A stretch of DNA of 56,654 nucleotides from Chara braunii (lineage: Eukaryota > Streptophyta > Charophyceae > Charales > Characeae), in the NCBI GenBank assembly GCA_003427395.1, contig BFEA01000010.1, forward strand, positions 2,627,341 through 2,683,994, given 5' to 3'. The translations under genes and the position numbers were made by a program. Under the pieces are notes generated by a model. It was not told the DNA's origin. It did no database searches and saw nothing but the letters and a program-made list of their open reading frames with translations. Shown here piece by piece: positions 40,201 through 49,811 of this stretch. Numbering within the stretch: position 1 is the stretch's first letter; each line of letters begins with the position of its first letter.

Positions 40201-40733
40201 CTCGCAATGGAACCTGTCGAATTACACTTAAGACTTGTCCGAGGCTCCGAGTCTCTGCCTCCAGGAATAAGTTTTGATTGGTCTAAGCCCTTACCTGAGC
40301 AGCAGCACCTGGAGACTCGGCATACAACACAGTCCCATACGTTAGTGTGCTTGGCCAAGAGTCCATTATCAACTAAGAGGAAGTAAAGTTAGTCTATTTG
40401 GATCAGCTGATTTGCAGTCCCGAGTCAGACCGAACCGAAAATAATAGACCTAAGGACACGAAGCTTGGCATAGCGGTACTGCGCTAAGACTCAGAGGGAA
40501 TGAGGGACTGAGTCAGGGTGTGTTCACCGCTGTCCTCCGTCTACACCCACTAGGTCACTGACAACCCCCAACTCAGAAGGTTGCTGACTTAGTCAAAACT
40601 GAAACTCAACATTTATACATCTATCCTTGGAAACTCGAGAGGACGTCCGGGTGGCAGATGAGTGAAGACAAACTGAGTGGTTATGTAGTATCTACCTGGG
40701 CAGCGAGTCCCAGTAAAGGAATGAAAAGAAATC
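37241..40733. other. Unassigned sequence
   Basis: About 3.5 kb with no supported gene, RNA or repeat family. The frame at 40144-40386 (80 codons) begins with ATG and is compositionally ordinary but has no recognisable domain. Other short frames are not supported. Confidence 0.35.
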
Positions 40734-40985
40734 ATGGAGAATAAATGCAAATTGGAAGTAACCTGCTCTCTCCACTTGGACAAAGGAGATGGCTGGGAGG
40801 AAAAGGCAATTGGGATCATCCAACATGCTTGGAGACTAATGAGAGAGGGAGCGCTAGAGCTGGTGAAAAATCAGAGAACCATTGCATATACTTCCTACTT
40901 CTATGGACTGGACGGGCAATTGCACAACACCTTTTCATCTGCAGAAACGGTAGACAGAACACGAGAACTTGTCAACCGCAAATAG
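40734..40985 (+). CDS. N-type module, copy N0
   Basis: An 83-codon frame with an ATG. It aligns with the two frames at 44620-44910 and 44914-45180: an acidic GDGWEE start, a helix ending in MREGALELV, then Q.TIAYTSY and a final ARELV/TRELV-like helix. The conserved core is AL.LV..Q..IAYT.Y. Function is unknown. It lies upstream of M1-M2 in the same orientation, as a separate fragment of the pre-gag module field. Confidence 0.5.
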   Translation: MENKCKLEVTCSLHLDKGDGWEEKAIGIIQHAWRLMREGALELVKNQRTIAYTSYFYGLDGQLHNTFSSAETVDRTRELVNRK

Positions 40986-41471
40986 TAATAAAGGAAGAGG
41001 GAGAATCCCTAGTGTGTGACGGGGAGTAACATTGTAAAAGTGAATAGATAGAGTGGAAAGACTATGGGATTTATCACATAGTAATATTCAAAAGACACGC
41101 GTGAGAGATAGCACACAGTACAGATGGAAGACGGACTTCTGTTAGGTACACTGAATGTTGTCAGAGTTTGGTCAGTGAGACAATCTTTAAAGTCATTCTA
41201 CGCGGCTCGCTCGGTTGGATCAGATAATCTATTAGAGTTCATTGTGTTGAACACCATCTTAACTCTGCAAGGGGGAACAAAATCAGTCAAGTGTGTCACC
41301 TTCTCTCTATGGGACAGGCCAAGGTAAAACTTTCATGAATTCAGCAGTGCTCAAGCCACCCTCCCTTGAGCTCAACCAACATTCGAACAGTCAGCACCCT
41401 TCAGTGTTTTCACTGTTTCACCTTGCAGTACCATGGCGCGTGAATCTTCGATCTGGTGATTAATATATCAA

Positions 41472-41572
41472 ACAACTTTCAGGCAAACTTCAGATAACAT
41501 TCAGGCAACTTTCAGGCAATCTTCGGATAACATTCAGACAACTTTCAGGCGACACTCAGACATTGTTCAGGT
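41472..41572. repeat. TTCAGGCAACT minisatellite
   Basis: About nine variants of an 11-12 bp unit TTCAG(G/A)CAACT, with a higher-order 33-bp period (CTTC(A/G)GATAACATTCAG). It lies between N0 and M1. Confidence 0.8.
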
Positions 41573-41700
41573 GGCAACTAAGGGTTTCTTCGTCTAGTGA
41601 CAATTGTCGTCTATTTAGTGGGCAACAGTCAATTCAACCTGCAGCATATACTCATTAGTCAAAATCTGGTTTCCGTTTCCCTCTATCAACAAGTATCCAT

Positions 41701-42396
41701 TTGATTGAGCCCATGAGAGAAATCAACCCCTTTTCGGTCGAGCCGTCTGTCCTCGACAGTCTCAATCGGGTGGCCTTAAAAGAAAGCTTCCCATACAGGT
41801 ATGCCAAGATTGACGGCTTCAAGTGCGAAGATGTGTCAATCTTCGTCGCTCTTACAGAATTTGCAGGAGGCACAGTCAAGGGCCTGCGGGTATATCTGAA
41901 GAAGAGGAATGAGACACATCCATACTTTGACACAGTTTGGGTGGCAGCAGCTAGGTACGTGGAGTGGAAAGCTAAGAGACTCTAAGGGGACTCGAAGCTT
42001 GTCCATAGCTTTGGCCCCAAGTTCTTTACATACTACCCCAAACCTCCGGTCCCCTATCATCTTATAGACGGCTCCAGCTGGGGTGACCTGGTGAATTTAG
42101 CAAAAAGGTACATTTCTCCAGCACCTATTGATTATGAGGCAGTGACCGAGTCTTTCGAGTTCCCATGCATGAGACAAGAGAATCTTCTCTCAGCCATATC
42201 TCCCTACTCAATGGGAGGAGTTCTATGCTATGGTTGACTTCCGTATCATGGGACTTGGATGGAAGTGTTCGGAGCTAGCAGGGTTCAGGTGACTCTACAT
42301 TCAGAGGCCCCAGACTCAGAAAGTACGGGGACATGGCTCGAAGCACAAGAGACATACAACAAGACGAGACTGAGAGTGACCCAGAGGGATGAGTGA
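41701..42396 (+). pseudogene. M-type modules M1 and M2
   Basis: One phase is open from 41701 to a TGA at 42394-42396 except for two stops (41983-41985 and 42235-42237). M1 reads FPYRYAKIDGF, VSIFVALTEFAGGTVKGLRV, YLKKRN and, after the first stop, YYPKPPVPYHLIDGSSWGDL. M2 starts near 42140 with ESFEFPCMRQ and has RVQVTLHSEAP and W.EA.ETY. M1 aligns along its length with M3 at 43193 (FPYQY, I.VVLPHFVEGDIYDIRPYVKK, PIPGIYCDGTNWLP). No known domain. These modules lie before the primer site at 42852, so they belong to an upstream, partly duplicated element. Confidence 0.6.
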
Positions 42397-42851
42397 GGAC
42401 TCGAGACTAGTGCTGACTATGCTCTCTTCCATGTGTACTCTCTGTGATTATTATGAGTTCTCATTCTTCTCTCACTTGACTTTGTCATTGCTTGAGTCAG
42501 CCAGTCTTGCTTCTTTGCATTGCCATGCTTGATAATCGCATTCTTTAATAATTCTGTCACAGTTCTCAAAATCAGATTGACACAATTGATGCATGCATCA
42601 CACTCCATAATTTTATGATTATTATTTGCATGATTCTCTGCTGTTCCGAATCAAAATAAAAGATTCATAAGACCGGGGACCGGCGAAGACCGCAATTGAA
42701 GGGTCTCGCTCGAAGCCGGACGCACACAACAGAAAGGGATCTACATTATTTAATTTAATTTATTTATTGCAACCAACATTAAATCCTGCGTGACAGCCTG
42801 TTGGCTTTCTGGTCGCCCGAAGTGGCCCGATTGGAAAAAGTGCGATAAAAA
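42397..42851 (+). repeat. Candidate 5' LTR of element D
   Basis: Sequence preceding the primer-binding site, containing a polyadenylation-like AATAAAAG at about 42654, followed by about 190 bp to the primer site. That is the R-U5 arrangement of an LTR. The upstream boundary is unknown, no CA is seen immediately before the primer site, and no second copy is in the window. Confidence 0.35.
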
Positions 42852-42869
42852 TGGCACCGTTGCCGGAGA
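42852..42869 (+). promoter_or_regulatory. Primer-binding site of element D, tRNA-Asp type
   Basis: TGGCACCGTTGCCGGAGA differs at two positions from TGGCGCCGTTGCCGGGGA, the complement of the plant tRNA-Asp 3' end with CCA. It is the same primer type as in element A. Confidence 0.75.
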
Positions 42870-43210
42870 CATGAAAAATTTTCGTGTCCGGAACGAGACT
42901 GGGTCAGCAAACAACTTTGAGTTTTTATTAGGCTTTGAGAACTGTTGACAATTTCTGAATTTTCAGACTGACTGTACAATCTTTTTTGAGTTATAACTTT
43001 CTGGAGTTATAATTTTCTTGGAGAAGTCTAATTGTTAACTGAATTATATTTTTCCTTGTGTGAGGTATCACACTGGACCGAAGAAGGAGACGGATATTAC
43101 TAACAGGAGAGAAATCAGGCTTGATCTCAAGTATGCCTCATGATCCTACAATGTCTTTGGAACATTAAGAAGGGAAAGAAAGGATCAAGAGCTTGAAGAC
43201 TTCATCAAGA

Positions 43211-43624
43211 ATGCTAACTTCTGATGCATTGAAAAAACTCTCGAAAGTAACTGTCAAAGGAATATTCCCCTATCAGTATGAACATCACTGGGTCTACCGT
43301 TATGGCAATTCGGCCATCAGCGTAGTGCTGCCTCACTTCGTGGAGGGAGATATCTATGATATCCGTCCTTATGTCAAGAAGGGAGACTGTGACGATAGTG
43401 GGGCCTTCAACTGGTTATGGGGAATTGCAATTCAGTCTCTTTATGATGAGAAGGCAGATTTAATCAAGCAGAAGAAGAGAGTGGAATGGGGTTTCATGCC
43501 AGTGACATATGAGACTGTTCCGATCCCTCCTATTCCTGGCATTTACTGTGATGGAACTAATTGGCTACCAATTATAATCATGGTACTGACGTGGGAGAAA
43601 AGAATTGGTGACCATGAGAACTAA
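43211..43624 (+). CDS. M-type module M3
   Basis: The ATG at 43211 opens a frame of about 137 codons. Segments in order are KLSKVTVKGIFPYQYEHHW, AISVVLPHFVEGDIYDIRPY, VKKGD, a helix with WLWGIAIQSLYDEKADL, then FMPVTYETVPIPPIPG and DGTNWLPIIIMVLTWEKR. The pattern FPY, hydrophobic strand, (D/G).R.YVKK, helix, P.PPIP, DG..W recurs in M1, M4 and M5. No family was recognised. It could be a small alpha/beta protein. It is intact in this copy. Confidence 0.6.
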   Translation: MLTSDALKKLSKVTVKGIFPYQYEHHWVYRYGNSAISVVLPHFVEGDIYDIRPYVKKGDCDDSGAFNWLWGIAIQSLYDEKADLIKQKKRVEWGFMPVTYETVPIPPIPGIYCDGTNWLPIIIMVLTWEKRIGDHEN

Positions 43625-43682
43625 AGAGATTTCAACAGAGGAAATCAGACAGAGAAGGTAGAAATTTGGCAGAGGTTCGGAT

Positions 43683-44108
43683 CCAAGCCAAGAGAAGGTT
43701 GAGTCTCTCCTAAAGTCACTGAATACTCTAAGTAAGAGAGAGATGTTCCCATATGAGGCTATCAGATATGAGATGGACGAGAGCGGAAGGGAGCAGGAAC
43801 GATTTTATGTACTGATATTTTACTTCATAGATCTGGATATGTATGATGTGAGGATTTATGTCCCAAAAGAAAGAAGTGTTGATGCAGTGTATGCGAGATG
43901 CTGGGGATTTACCAAAGAGGTCGTACTGAAAGAGAAAAAGAGGTTTGAGAGGAAAAACAAAAGCTTCACTGAATCTACTCGATTTACTGTCTTTGAGGGA
44001 TTTTCAGCTCCTCCCTTACCTGATATCAATCCATCGAGAGACAATTGGTTTGCCATGATAAATTTTGCATGGAAAGTGAAGAGAGTCCAAGAAGAATACT
44101 CTCAGTAG
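43683..44108 (+). CDS. M-type module M4
   Basis: The phase is open from about 43680. The first in-frame ATG is 43743, but homology to M3 starts earlier (VESLLKSLNTLSKREMFPYE). It continues with RFYVLIFYFIDLDMYDVRIY, VPKERS, a Lys/Glu-rich helix, FSAPPLPDI and RDNWFAMINFAWKVKRVQEE, and ends at TAG. It is paralogous to M3 over its whole length, at low identity. The intact frame and conserved spacing argue for former selection on each module separately. Confidence 0.6.
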   Translation, partial: PSQEKVESLLKSLNTLSKREMFPYEAIRYEMDESGREQERFYVLIFYFIDLDMYDVRIYVPKERSVDAVYARCWGFTKEVVLKEKKRFERKNKSFTESTRFTVFEGFSAPPLPDINPSRDNWFAMINFAWKVKRVQEEYSQ

Positions 44109-44110
44109 TC

Positions 44111-44617
44111 AGGATAACTACTGTGAGGGGCAAACTTTATGAGGTGACAGGGTATGATAATCCCTTTGTAATCTTGAGGCATGAGATTTGTGGGAAATGA
44201 GATATAATATTTCATATTCCTATGATTAACTTCCTGAACTCTGACAGTTTGGATGTGAGGGTTTACTCCTCTGCTTGTCCAGAGGAGGAAGCTAACTACT
44301 TGAAGTATTTAAAACGGGTGTATGTCAGTCTTGAGCGGAGAAAAGAATGACTAGAGAAGCTAAGAAGGAAAGTAACATGGGGAGTGAGAGTAAGATAATT
44401 TGAAAGGCTCCCTAAGTTCTCAATTGCTGAGGGATTCGAAGACATGAGAGATTGGATGCCTTTGCTGGAGGCTATTGCTGAGATTGGTGGAGCAAGGGAG
44501 AAAGACTCTACTGTGATGATAAAATACCTTCTTTTGGGTACCTTTGAGCACAGGTTTGAAATCCCTGATTATGTTCAACCTGAGATCTACCTTTCAGATA
44601 TTACCTATGATGTTTAG
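44111..44617 (+). pseudogene. M-type module M5
   Basis: This phase starts three bases after the stop of M4 and contains three stops (44198, 44348, 44396) before its terminal TAG at 44615. Between them it reads IIFHIPMINFLNSDSLDVRV, YSSACPEEE, a helix with YLKRVYVSLERRKE, then KFSIAEGFEDMRDWMPLLEA. This is the M pattern (hydrophobic strand, D.R.Y, helix, D.W.P). A further 45 residues may begin another module. It is a decayed paralogue of M3 and M4. Confidence 0.55.
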
Positions 44618-44619
44618 CA

Positions 44620-44910
44620 ATGCCCAAGTTGGTTGAACAACTAACGTTTGGGGTTGTACAAGAAGGAAGAATAGTCAAGGTAGAATGGACGCTCGGGATC
44701 CCCGATTGAAACCTCTCTACCTTGGATGAACTTGAGTTCTTGCAATTTTTTCTTGACCAGATGAGAGATTCTGCCCTGAGGGCTGTCACTGATCAGACTG
44801 AAATTAGTTATTTATTAAAGGTGGTGAAAGTGAGAATTGTTGAGAGAATGTCATATCACACTTCTAGAAAACGAGTCTCTTTTGCCAGAATGATCATCAA
44901 CGGGTTATAA
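44620..44910 (+). pseudogene. N-type module N1
   Basis: The ATG at 44620 overlaps the end of M5 and starts LTFGVVQEGRIVKVEWTL. After one TGA the same phase continues as DELEFLQFFLDQMRDSALRA, VTDQTEISYLLKV and SFARMIINGL. It aligns with N2 and N0 in the AL..V..Q..I.Y core and in the final ARxL-like helix. Unknown function. Confidence 0.5.
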
Positions 44911-44913
44911 GCA

Positions 44914-45180
44914 ATGCAATTTGATTATGAGATTATAGACTTGACTCAATATTTTATGATTCGGGGTACTGTAAAAGGGTATAATAGAAGATTGAGTGGG
45001 GATGATGAAAGAGAGTTGATTGAAGATTACATTGGAAGACTGAGAAGGATTGCTTTGCTTTTGATCACTACCCAGTCTATTATCGCATATACTCTTTATG
45101 TACAAAATTCTCAAGGGGTAGACCAAACAACAGAAGAGAGAAACGAGCCTATATCCCTTGCAAGAAGACTGAGAGATTGA
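44914..45180 (+). CDS. N-type module N2
   Basis: An 88-codon frame, with an ATG at 44914 four bases after N1 ends. It reads LTQYFMIRGTVKGYNRRLSG, an acidic DDERE helix start, RRIALLLITTQSIIAYTLYV and SLARRLRD. It is the third N copy and lies directly before Gag, about 70 bp upstream of the Gag ATG. Closely packed cistrons with 0-70 bp spacers suggest a polyprotein or reinitiation origin. Confidence 0.5.
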   Translation: MQFDYEIIDLTQYFMIRGTVKGYNRRLSGDDERELIEDYIGRLRRIALLLITTQSIIAYTLYVQNSQGVDQTTEERNEPISLARRLRD

Positions 45181-45250
45181 AAAATAAGAAAAGGGAGGAC
45201 GAAAGTGACAGAGAGAGAGAATAAAGTATTAAGGAGAGTCTATGGTCAAG

Positions 45251-46247
45251 ATGGCAGGACGAGGGAGGCCGAGTTCTTCTGCAGAGACTAATGAGGAGGC
45301 TCTGGTGGGTGTTATACGAGAACTGGTAGAGTTGACACCATAAAATGAGGGTCAGATATTGCAAGAGCAAAGAGGCCAGATGAGAGAATTCCATGTTTCA
45401 GAGGGCCTCAAGTGAATGATTTCCTGGATGAGTATGAATTATTTGGGCTCAGTTATGGCTGGACAGATAAGCAACGACTCAAGCACCTTCTATCTTACTC
45501 TCACTGACTCGAGGTTGATTGTCCAAGAATTGATGGAAGGAGCCACTACATGGGAAGATGTCAAAGAAAGAATGAGAAAATAATTTGAGAAGGACTCTGT
45601 TCCAACTACTACCAAGGATCTCCTCAATATCAGACGAGCTAAGTATGACACTTGCAATGTTTTTCTCCAGACTTTTATCAGAACAACAAGAAGGATACCA
45701 TATCTGGATGAAGCCCAGAGATGTCATATATTTCTGACTAATTTTACTGACACTGAAAGGCAGGCAGTCCTAACTCAACACTATCCTCTCAGATAGGATG
45801 AAATGGTTGCAATTGTCAGAGCTCTGCCTATGGTCTCTCATAAAAAGTGGTCATTGGATCAGATCAGTACGTTGGCCAAAGACTGGGAGACAGAGAATGG
45901 TCTATGCAGAGGGAACAATCCAAATGCTGATAATATTATTCAGAGGGTTATGACTAACTATATGCCTGCCAATCATGCTATGAATGAGAAAGGGAAGAAA
46001 AAGACAAAGAGTGATGATGATGATGAGAGTGATGATGATGATGATGACTATGGTAAAAGAGGGGATTCCTCCAGATCCAGGAAGAATAGAAGGAAAGGTG
46101 GAAAAAATAACAGAGAAAGAAGAAAATATGATGAACGACCAAGAAAGAGTTTTGTCTGCTATTATTGTGGTGAAGGAGGTCACACTACCACTTACTGTAA
46201 ACCGCTGGAGGAGGATGTGAAGAGTGGGGTGGCGAAGAAGGATGCAA
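45251..46247 (+). pseudogene. Gag of element D: capsid and zinc knuckle
   Basis: The ATG at 45251 begins MAGRGRPSSSAETNEEA and stops after 30 codons. Capsid sequence follows in a second phase (FRGPQVNDFLDEYELFG, GWTDKQRLKHLL) and then returns to the first phase (QELMEGATTWEDVKERM, FLQTFIRTTRRIPYL). Further stops are present near 45582 and 45797. From 45803 the frame is open through an Asp-rich run, a Lys/Arg-rich stretch and a perfect CX2CX4HX4C knuckle (CYYCGEGGHTTTYC, 46157-46198). It then reads into LTR1 of element B, so its true C-terminus is lost. Role: particle assembly and RNA binding. This copy cannot make it. Confidence 0.8.
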
Positions 46248-46765
46248 TGCCGGCTTGCTCCTGTCTTCTTGGCATGCTGACGTGGCAGCTGCCATGCGCT
46301 ATCGCTGATGTGGCTACTGCCACGTGTATCATTGGCTGACGTGGCTGTTGCCACGTGTGTTATGACTGGGACTACGTAATCGACATTGCTGTTTTGTTTC
46401 ATCATCACTTCAGGAGGAGATCAGGACTGTGGAGAGTTCGTGATACGTACCTAGTTATCTTCATGTCGACATTGCTCCAGTGCTGATGTGGGACTGATTA
46501 GACGTGCCACGCAGCACATTGAAGCTATTTCAGATACTCGTTCAGACTATTATTATTGAGGTGGTAGTGAGGAGGAAGCCCGGAGCAGGAGTGGGCATTG
46601 TACTTCCTCTCCTTTGTCTCATCTCCCTCCTCTCTCTTCGTCTGTGTATGATTACCTCACCTCATTCTGTCTGGTATGATTTTGACTATTAGTAATCATC
46701 AGTTGATGGACATTTATCTGAGCTTGCATTGTTGACAACTGTCTTCACGTTCTGGGTTCATTGCA
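46248..46765 (+). repeat. LTR1 of element B
   Basis: 518 bp beginning TG and ending CA, matched end to end by 52170-52690 at roughly 93-95% identity by eye. It contains two exact TGACGTGGC motifs near its start (46277 and 46334) and several CACGTG/GATGTGGC variants. Its 5' edge abuts the Gag frame of element D without a recognisable target duplication. The true LTR may be longer and truncated here. Confidence 0.85.
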
Positions 46766-46768
46766 ATT

Positions 46769-46781
46769 TGGTATCGGAGCT
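46769..46781 (+). promoter_or_regulatory. Primer-binding site of element B, initiator-tRNA-Met-like
   Basis: TGGTATCGGAGCT, three bases after the LTR end, resembles TGGTATCAGAGCC, the plant initiator-tRNA-Met primer site, with two mismatches. It differs from the tRNA-Asp type of elements A and D. Confidence 0.7.
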
Positions 46782-46819
46782 ATTCTCCCGACGACGACAT
46801 TTGTATGTGGGTACGCGCC

Positions 46820-47500
46820 AGGTGGCGCGCAGGTAAGTAAGGTTGAGTGGGTGATGACGTGGCAAGGGATACGCTGGGGGTATTGACGTGACACATACCT
46901 CTCTCGCGAGAAGACATTATCGGGGTTTGCTGACGAAGTACAGATTTACTGGCGAGAAGACCTGACCGGAGCAGTTGACAGGGTAGAGACCCTGTTGGCG
47001 AGAAGACATCCCTACCACGCTGATGACGTGGCAGTAGGGATCGCGACAAGGGATACTGCACGCCAGCCAGGATCCCGATAGTGACGTGGCATCGCGATCC
47101 CATGCTGACGTGGCACATATAGTGTTGCGTCTAAAGACTCTGTTGATTGCTGATGTGGCAGTTTTTGTACTGCTGACACGCGTCAGGGTCTACTACAGAT
47201 GTTCACGTGGCTTTGGGGAACAAGACTGACTGCTGATGTGGATGGAAAGAGTCATCACACTTGTTCTATGACGTGGTGACTACCTACTGACGTGGCAACA
47301 GACCCTTTGGCTGACGTGGCATGATCTGACGGGCTGGACGGCGACGACATCTCAACGTGACACGCGGAAGTAGCACGTGGTGAGGATCGGACTACACATT
47401 TGCTGACGTGGCATCCCATCATTGACAGACTGGACAGAGTGCTGACGTGGCAACATTTGCTATGTTGGCACTCCCGGGATGACACGTGGCAGGCAGGATA
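46820..47500 (+). repeat. Array of TGACGTGGC motifs in element B leader
   Basis: Exact TGACGTGGC occurs about eight times (near 46855, 47023, 47082, 47103, 47288, 47311, 47402 and 47443), nearly all followed by A. Variants such as GATGTGGC, CACGTGG and ACACGTGGC fill many gaps. Spacing is irregular (20-180 bp). TGACGTGG is the known hybrid C/G-box bound by plant bZIP factors, but coding or structural explanations are possible. Confidence 0.65.
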
Positions 47501-48000
47501 CTGCCAAGTAAGAGGTGCACTCTAAAGACGACGACAGTATAACTGACTGGACTAATTGCACAGCTGTAGTGCCAGCTGTTAGGGAGAGTGAGTGATCGCA
47601 CTCACATCAAGAAGACACAGCAGACTGACGAAGGTTGCTGACAAACTGTTTTGTGATTGTTGTTGGCATACTTACCTGTTGTTGTTGTGTGTGGTGTTTG
47701 CATACTTACTTGTGTGTTGTATCTGCCTGAAGTGGTACCTGTATACTCTTGTTTATGACGTCATCACACAAGCAGACAAAGAATAGCAATAGTTAGAAAT
47801 AAAAATAATTGTATCTAATTCTTTTTCCTTCAGTGATGAGAAATCTTGCTGTTATAGATCAGTGCGGCCGTGGAATTTATTATTGTTATTAAGTATTTAT
47901 TGTGCGGCAGACGCACATTACAATGTCTCATTTCTGGAATTGTTTGAAATTGCCGGCTCTCACTCGTTTCATTCCTTTCTTTTTTTTCCCAGTCTCCCTC
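47501..48000 (+). other. Leader of element B, unassigned
   Basis: No reading frame is supported. It has a GTTGTTGTGTG-rich tract (47655-47720). It leads into the Gag region. Confidence 0.4.
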
Positions 48001-48025
48001 ACCTTTGGTATTGATGAGGGGACTC

Positions 48026-49102
48026 CTGACCCCCGAACCAGACAGCAAGTTGAAGAGCGAAAAAGAGTCTTGATTAGTCATTTGGATCAACTGGTATTTC
48101 CATGACGCTGGTGTTGAAGTAGAGGCACACGTTCGTGCCCACTTGGATTTGAAAGCAATTCATGTTGCTATCGAATCAGCTGAGACTGGCACCGACGTCT
48201 TTAAAGTTCAGAATGAACTCATCAAGTGTGACTTGCAAAGATCTCATAACAGAAGGAAGAGAAAAAAGTCGATGTGACTGAAGAAACCGTGGATGAGAAA
48301 ATCAGACAATTGGAAGAAGCACTTGAGAAAGTAAAAAAAAGGAAACAAGAAATGAGAAGACGTAAAGAAAAAAATGTACAGCAAGAACAAAAAGTGGAAG
48401 AAATTAGACAAACTGTCATTCATACTGAAGGGGAAGAATAGGCAATTTCTTTGGCCCAACTTGTGACTTACCTTGCTCACATAGAGATGAAAATTGACAC
48501 AGACTAATGCACGGATTGATGATATGGCCGCGGGATTACAAACAATCACGAACCTGGTCAAAGGAAAACAACATGTGACGGAGGAAAGCGAAAACGGAAA
48601 GGAAAAGAAGTCGAAGAAATTGTTGGGAGACGTAATGAAGTCTCTCAAGGTAGAAATAGAGAAGACAGAAAAAAAACCAAAAACAAAGAAACGGGAGTCT
48701 TCGAGTCCGCTGTCTTCTCCACCAAGCTCCCCTCCTTCCTCTCCACCTCCGAAGTCTTCGAAGCTGCGAGTCAAGCTAAGTGCGGAACCGGAGAAACCAA
48801 AAAGGAAAGAAAAGATAAAGATGAAATTGCCATTCACGTTTTGCAACAAGAAAGACGAAAACTTGCTGCTCTGGATCGCGAAAATCCAAACGTATTGCAG
48901 TACGGCCCCTGTCGAACCCGAGTCCCAGGTTGCTTTCTCTACCTCTTGTCTAGGGGGGGAAGCGAAGGAATGGGTATTGGCCGAAGCCAACACTGCGGGG
49001 TTTGATGACATTGGTGAATGGGCCTCAACACTGAACTTGAAGCAGTTCCTTGACAAAGTAAAGGAACGCTTCCTTCACAAGACAATCAACAGGAATAACT
49101 GA
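48026..49102 (+). pseudogene. Gag of element B, decayed
   Basis: Several phases carry pieces of one protein in order. RQQVEERKRVLISHLDQL is followed by HVRAHLDLKAIHVAIESAE, a strongly charged coiled coil (EKIRQLEEALEKVKKRKQE), ARIDDMAAGLQTITNLVKG, a Ser/Pro repeat (SPPSSPPSSPPP) and the capsid start KLPFTFCNKKDENLLLWI with QTYCSTAP. The last clean frame is 48494-49102. There is no zinc knuckle or protease, because the sequence passes directly into RT. Stops or shifts lie near 48076, 48103, 48285, 48438 and 48505. The long minus-strand frame opposite (48244-49056) is a shadow. Confidence 0.75.
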
Positions 49103-49811
49103 ATGTGCTATCAAACACACAATTGAAATTATTCCTGGCAGTAAGATTCCCAAGGGCCCTATCTATCGAATGCCTCCTAGAGAACTTGAGGAATTAAGAA
49201 AACAATTGCAGGACTTAACAGAAAACGGATGGATTCGCCCAAGTTCCTCTCCTTATGGTGCCCCTGTCTTATTTGTGCCCAAAAAGGAAGGTGAGTTACA
49301 TCTCTGTATTGATTATAGAGGGTTGAATGTCGTCACTGTTAAGAATGCCGAACCTCTTTCACGAATTGACGACTTACTTGACCAGTTACAGGAATGCAGG
49401 TACTTTAGCAAGATCGACTTGAAATCTGTGTACCACCAGATCGAGGTGGAACCCTCCGATCAGCATAAGACCGCTTTCCGAACCAGGTATGACCAATACG
49501 AGTTCATGGTAATGCCCTTCGGATTAACGAATGCCCCTGCTACTTTTCAAAGGTCAATGAATGACTTGTTTCGTAAATGGTTGGATAAGTTTGTTATTGT
49601 CTATCTCGATGATATTATAGTGTATAGTAAAACACTAGATGATCATGAGAAGCACCTTCGTCTGGTGCTAGGGAAGTTGCGTGAGGGCAACTTCAAGATC
49701 AATCCTAAGAAGTCCGAGTTTCGTAAGTCCGAAGTGTTATACTTAGGACACATAGTAAACGAAGAAGGTCTAAGGCCGGAAGAGAAAAAAATTTCAGCAA
49801 TTAGAGATTGA
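49101..49811 (+). pseudogene. Reverse transcriptase (element B)
   Basis: RT motifs in order: ENGWIRPSSSPYGAPVLFV, LHLCIDYRGLNVVTVKNAEP, RYFSKIDLKSVYHQI, FRTRYDQYEFMVMPFGLTNA, FVIVYLDDIIVYS with YLDD at 49602-49613, and GHIVNEEGLRPEEKKI. It starts in phase right at the Gag junction (ECAIKHTIEIIPGSKIPKGP), showing that Gag end, knuckle and protease were deleted. The frame ends in a TGA (49809) where a Trp codon is usual (WP after the RT), so one G-to-A change explains the stop. Confidence 0.95.

Larger units (their letters stand above)
42411..46247 (+). mobile_element. Element D: Ty3/Gypsy-like element with tandem pre-gag modules, 3' truncated
   Basis: From the primer-binding site at 42852 the plus strand holds M3, M4, M5, N1, N2 and then a Gag with capsid and zinc knuckle. 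It stops where LTR1 of element B begins. No protease, RT or integrase is linked to it. All frames carry stops or shifts, so the copy is dead. The assignment to LTR elements rests on the primer site and the Gag. Confidence 0.6.

Noticed and set aside
40144-40386. 80-aa frame as a host gene or further module
   Set aside because: It starts with ATG and lacks obvious bias, but no motif matches M, N or any known family.
48244-49056. 270-aa minus-strand Ser/Phe-rich frame
   Set aside because: Antisense shadow of the Lys/Glu-rich Gag of element B. It has no domain and no start context.
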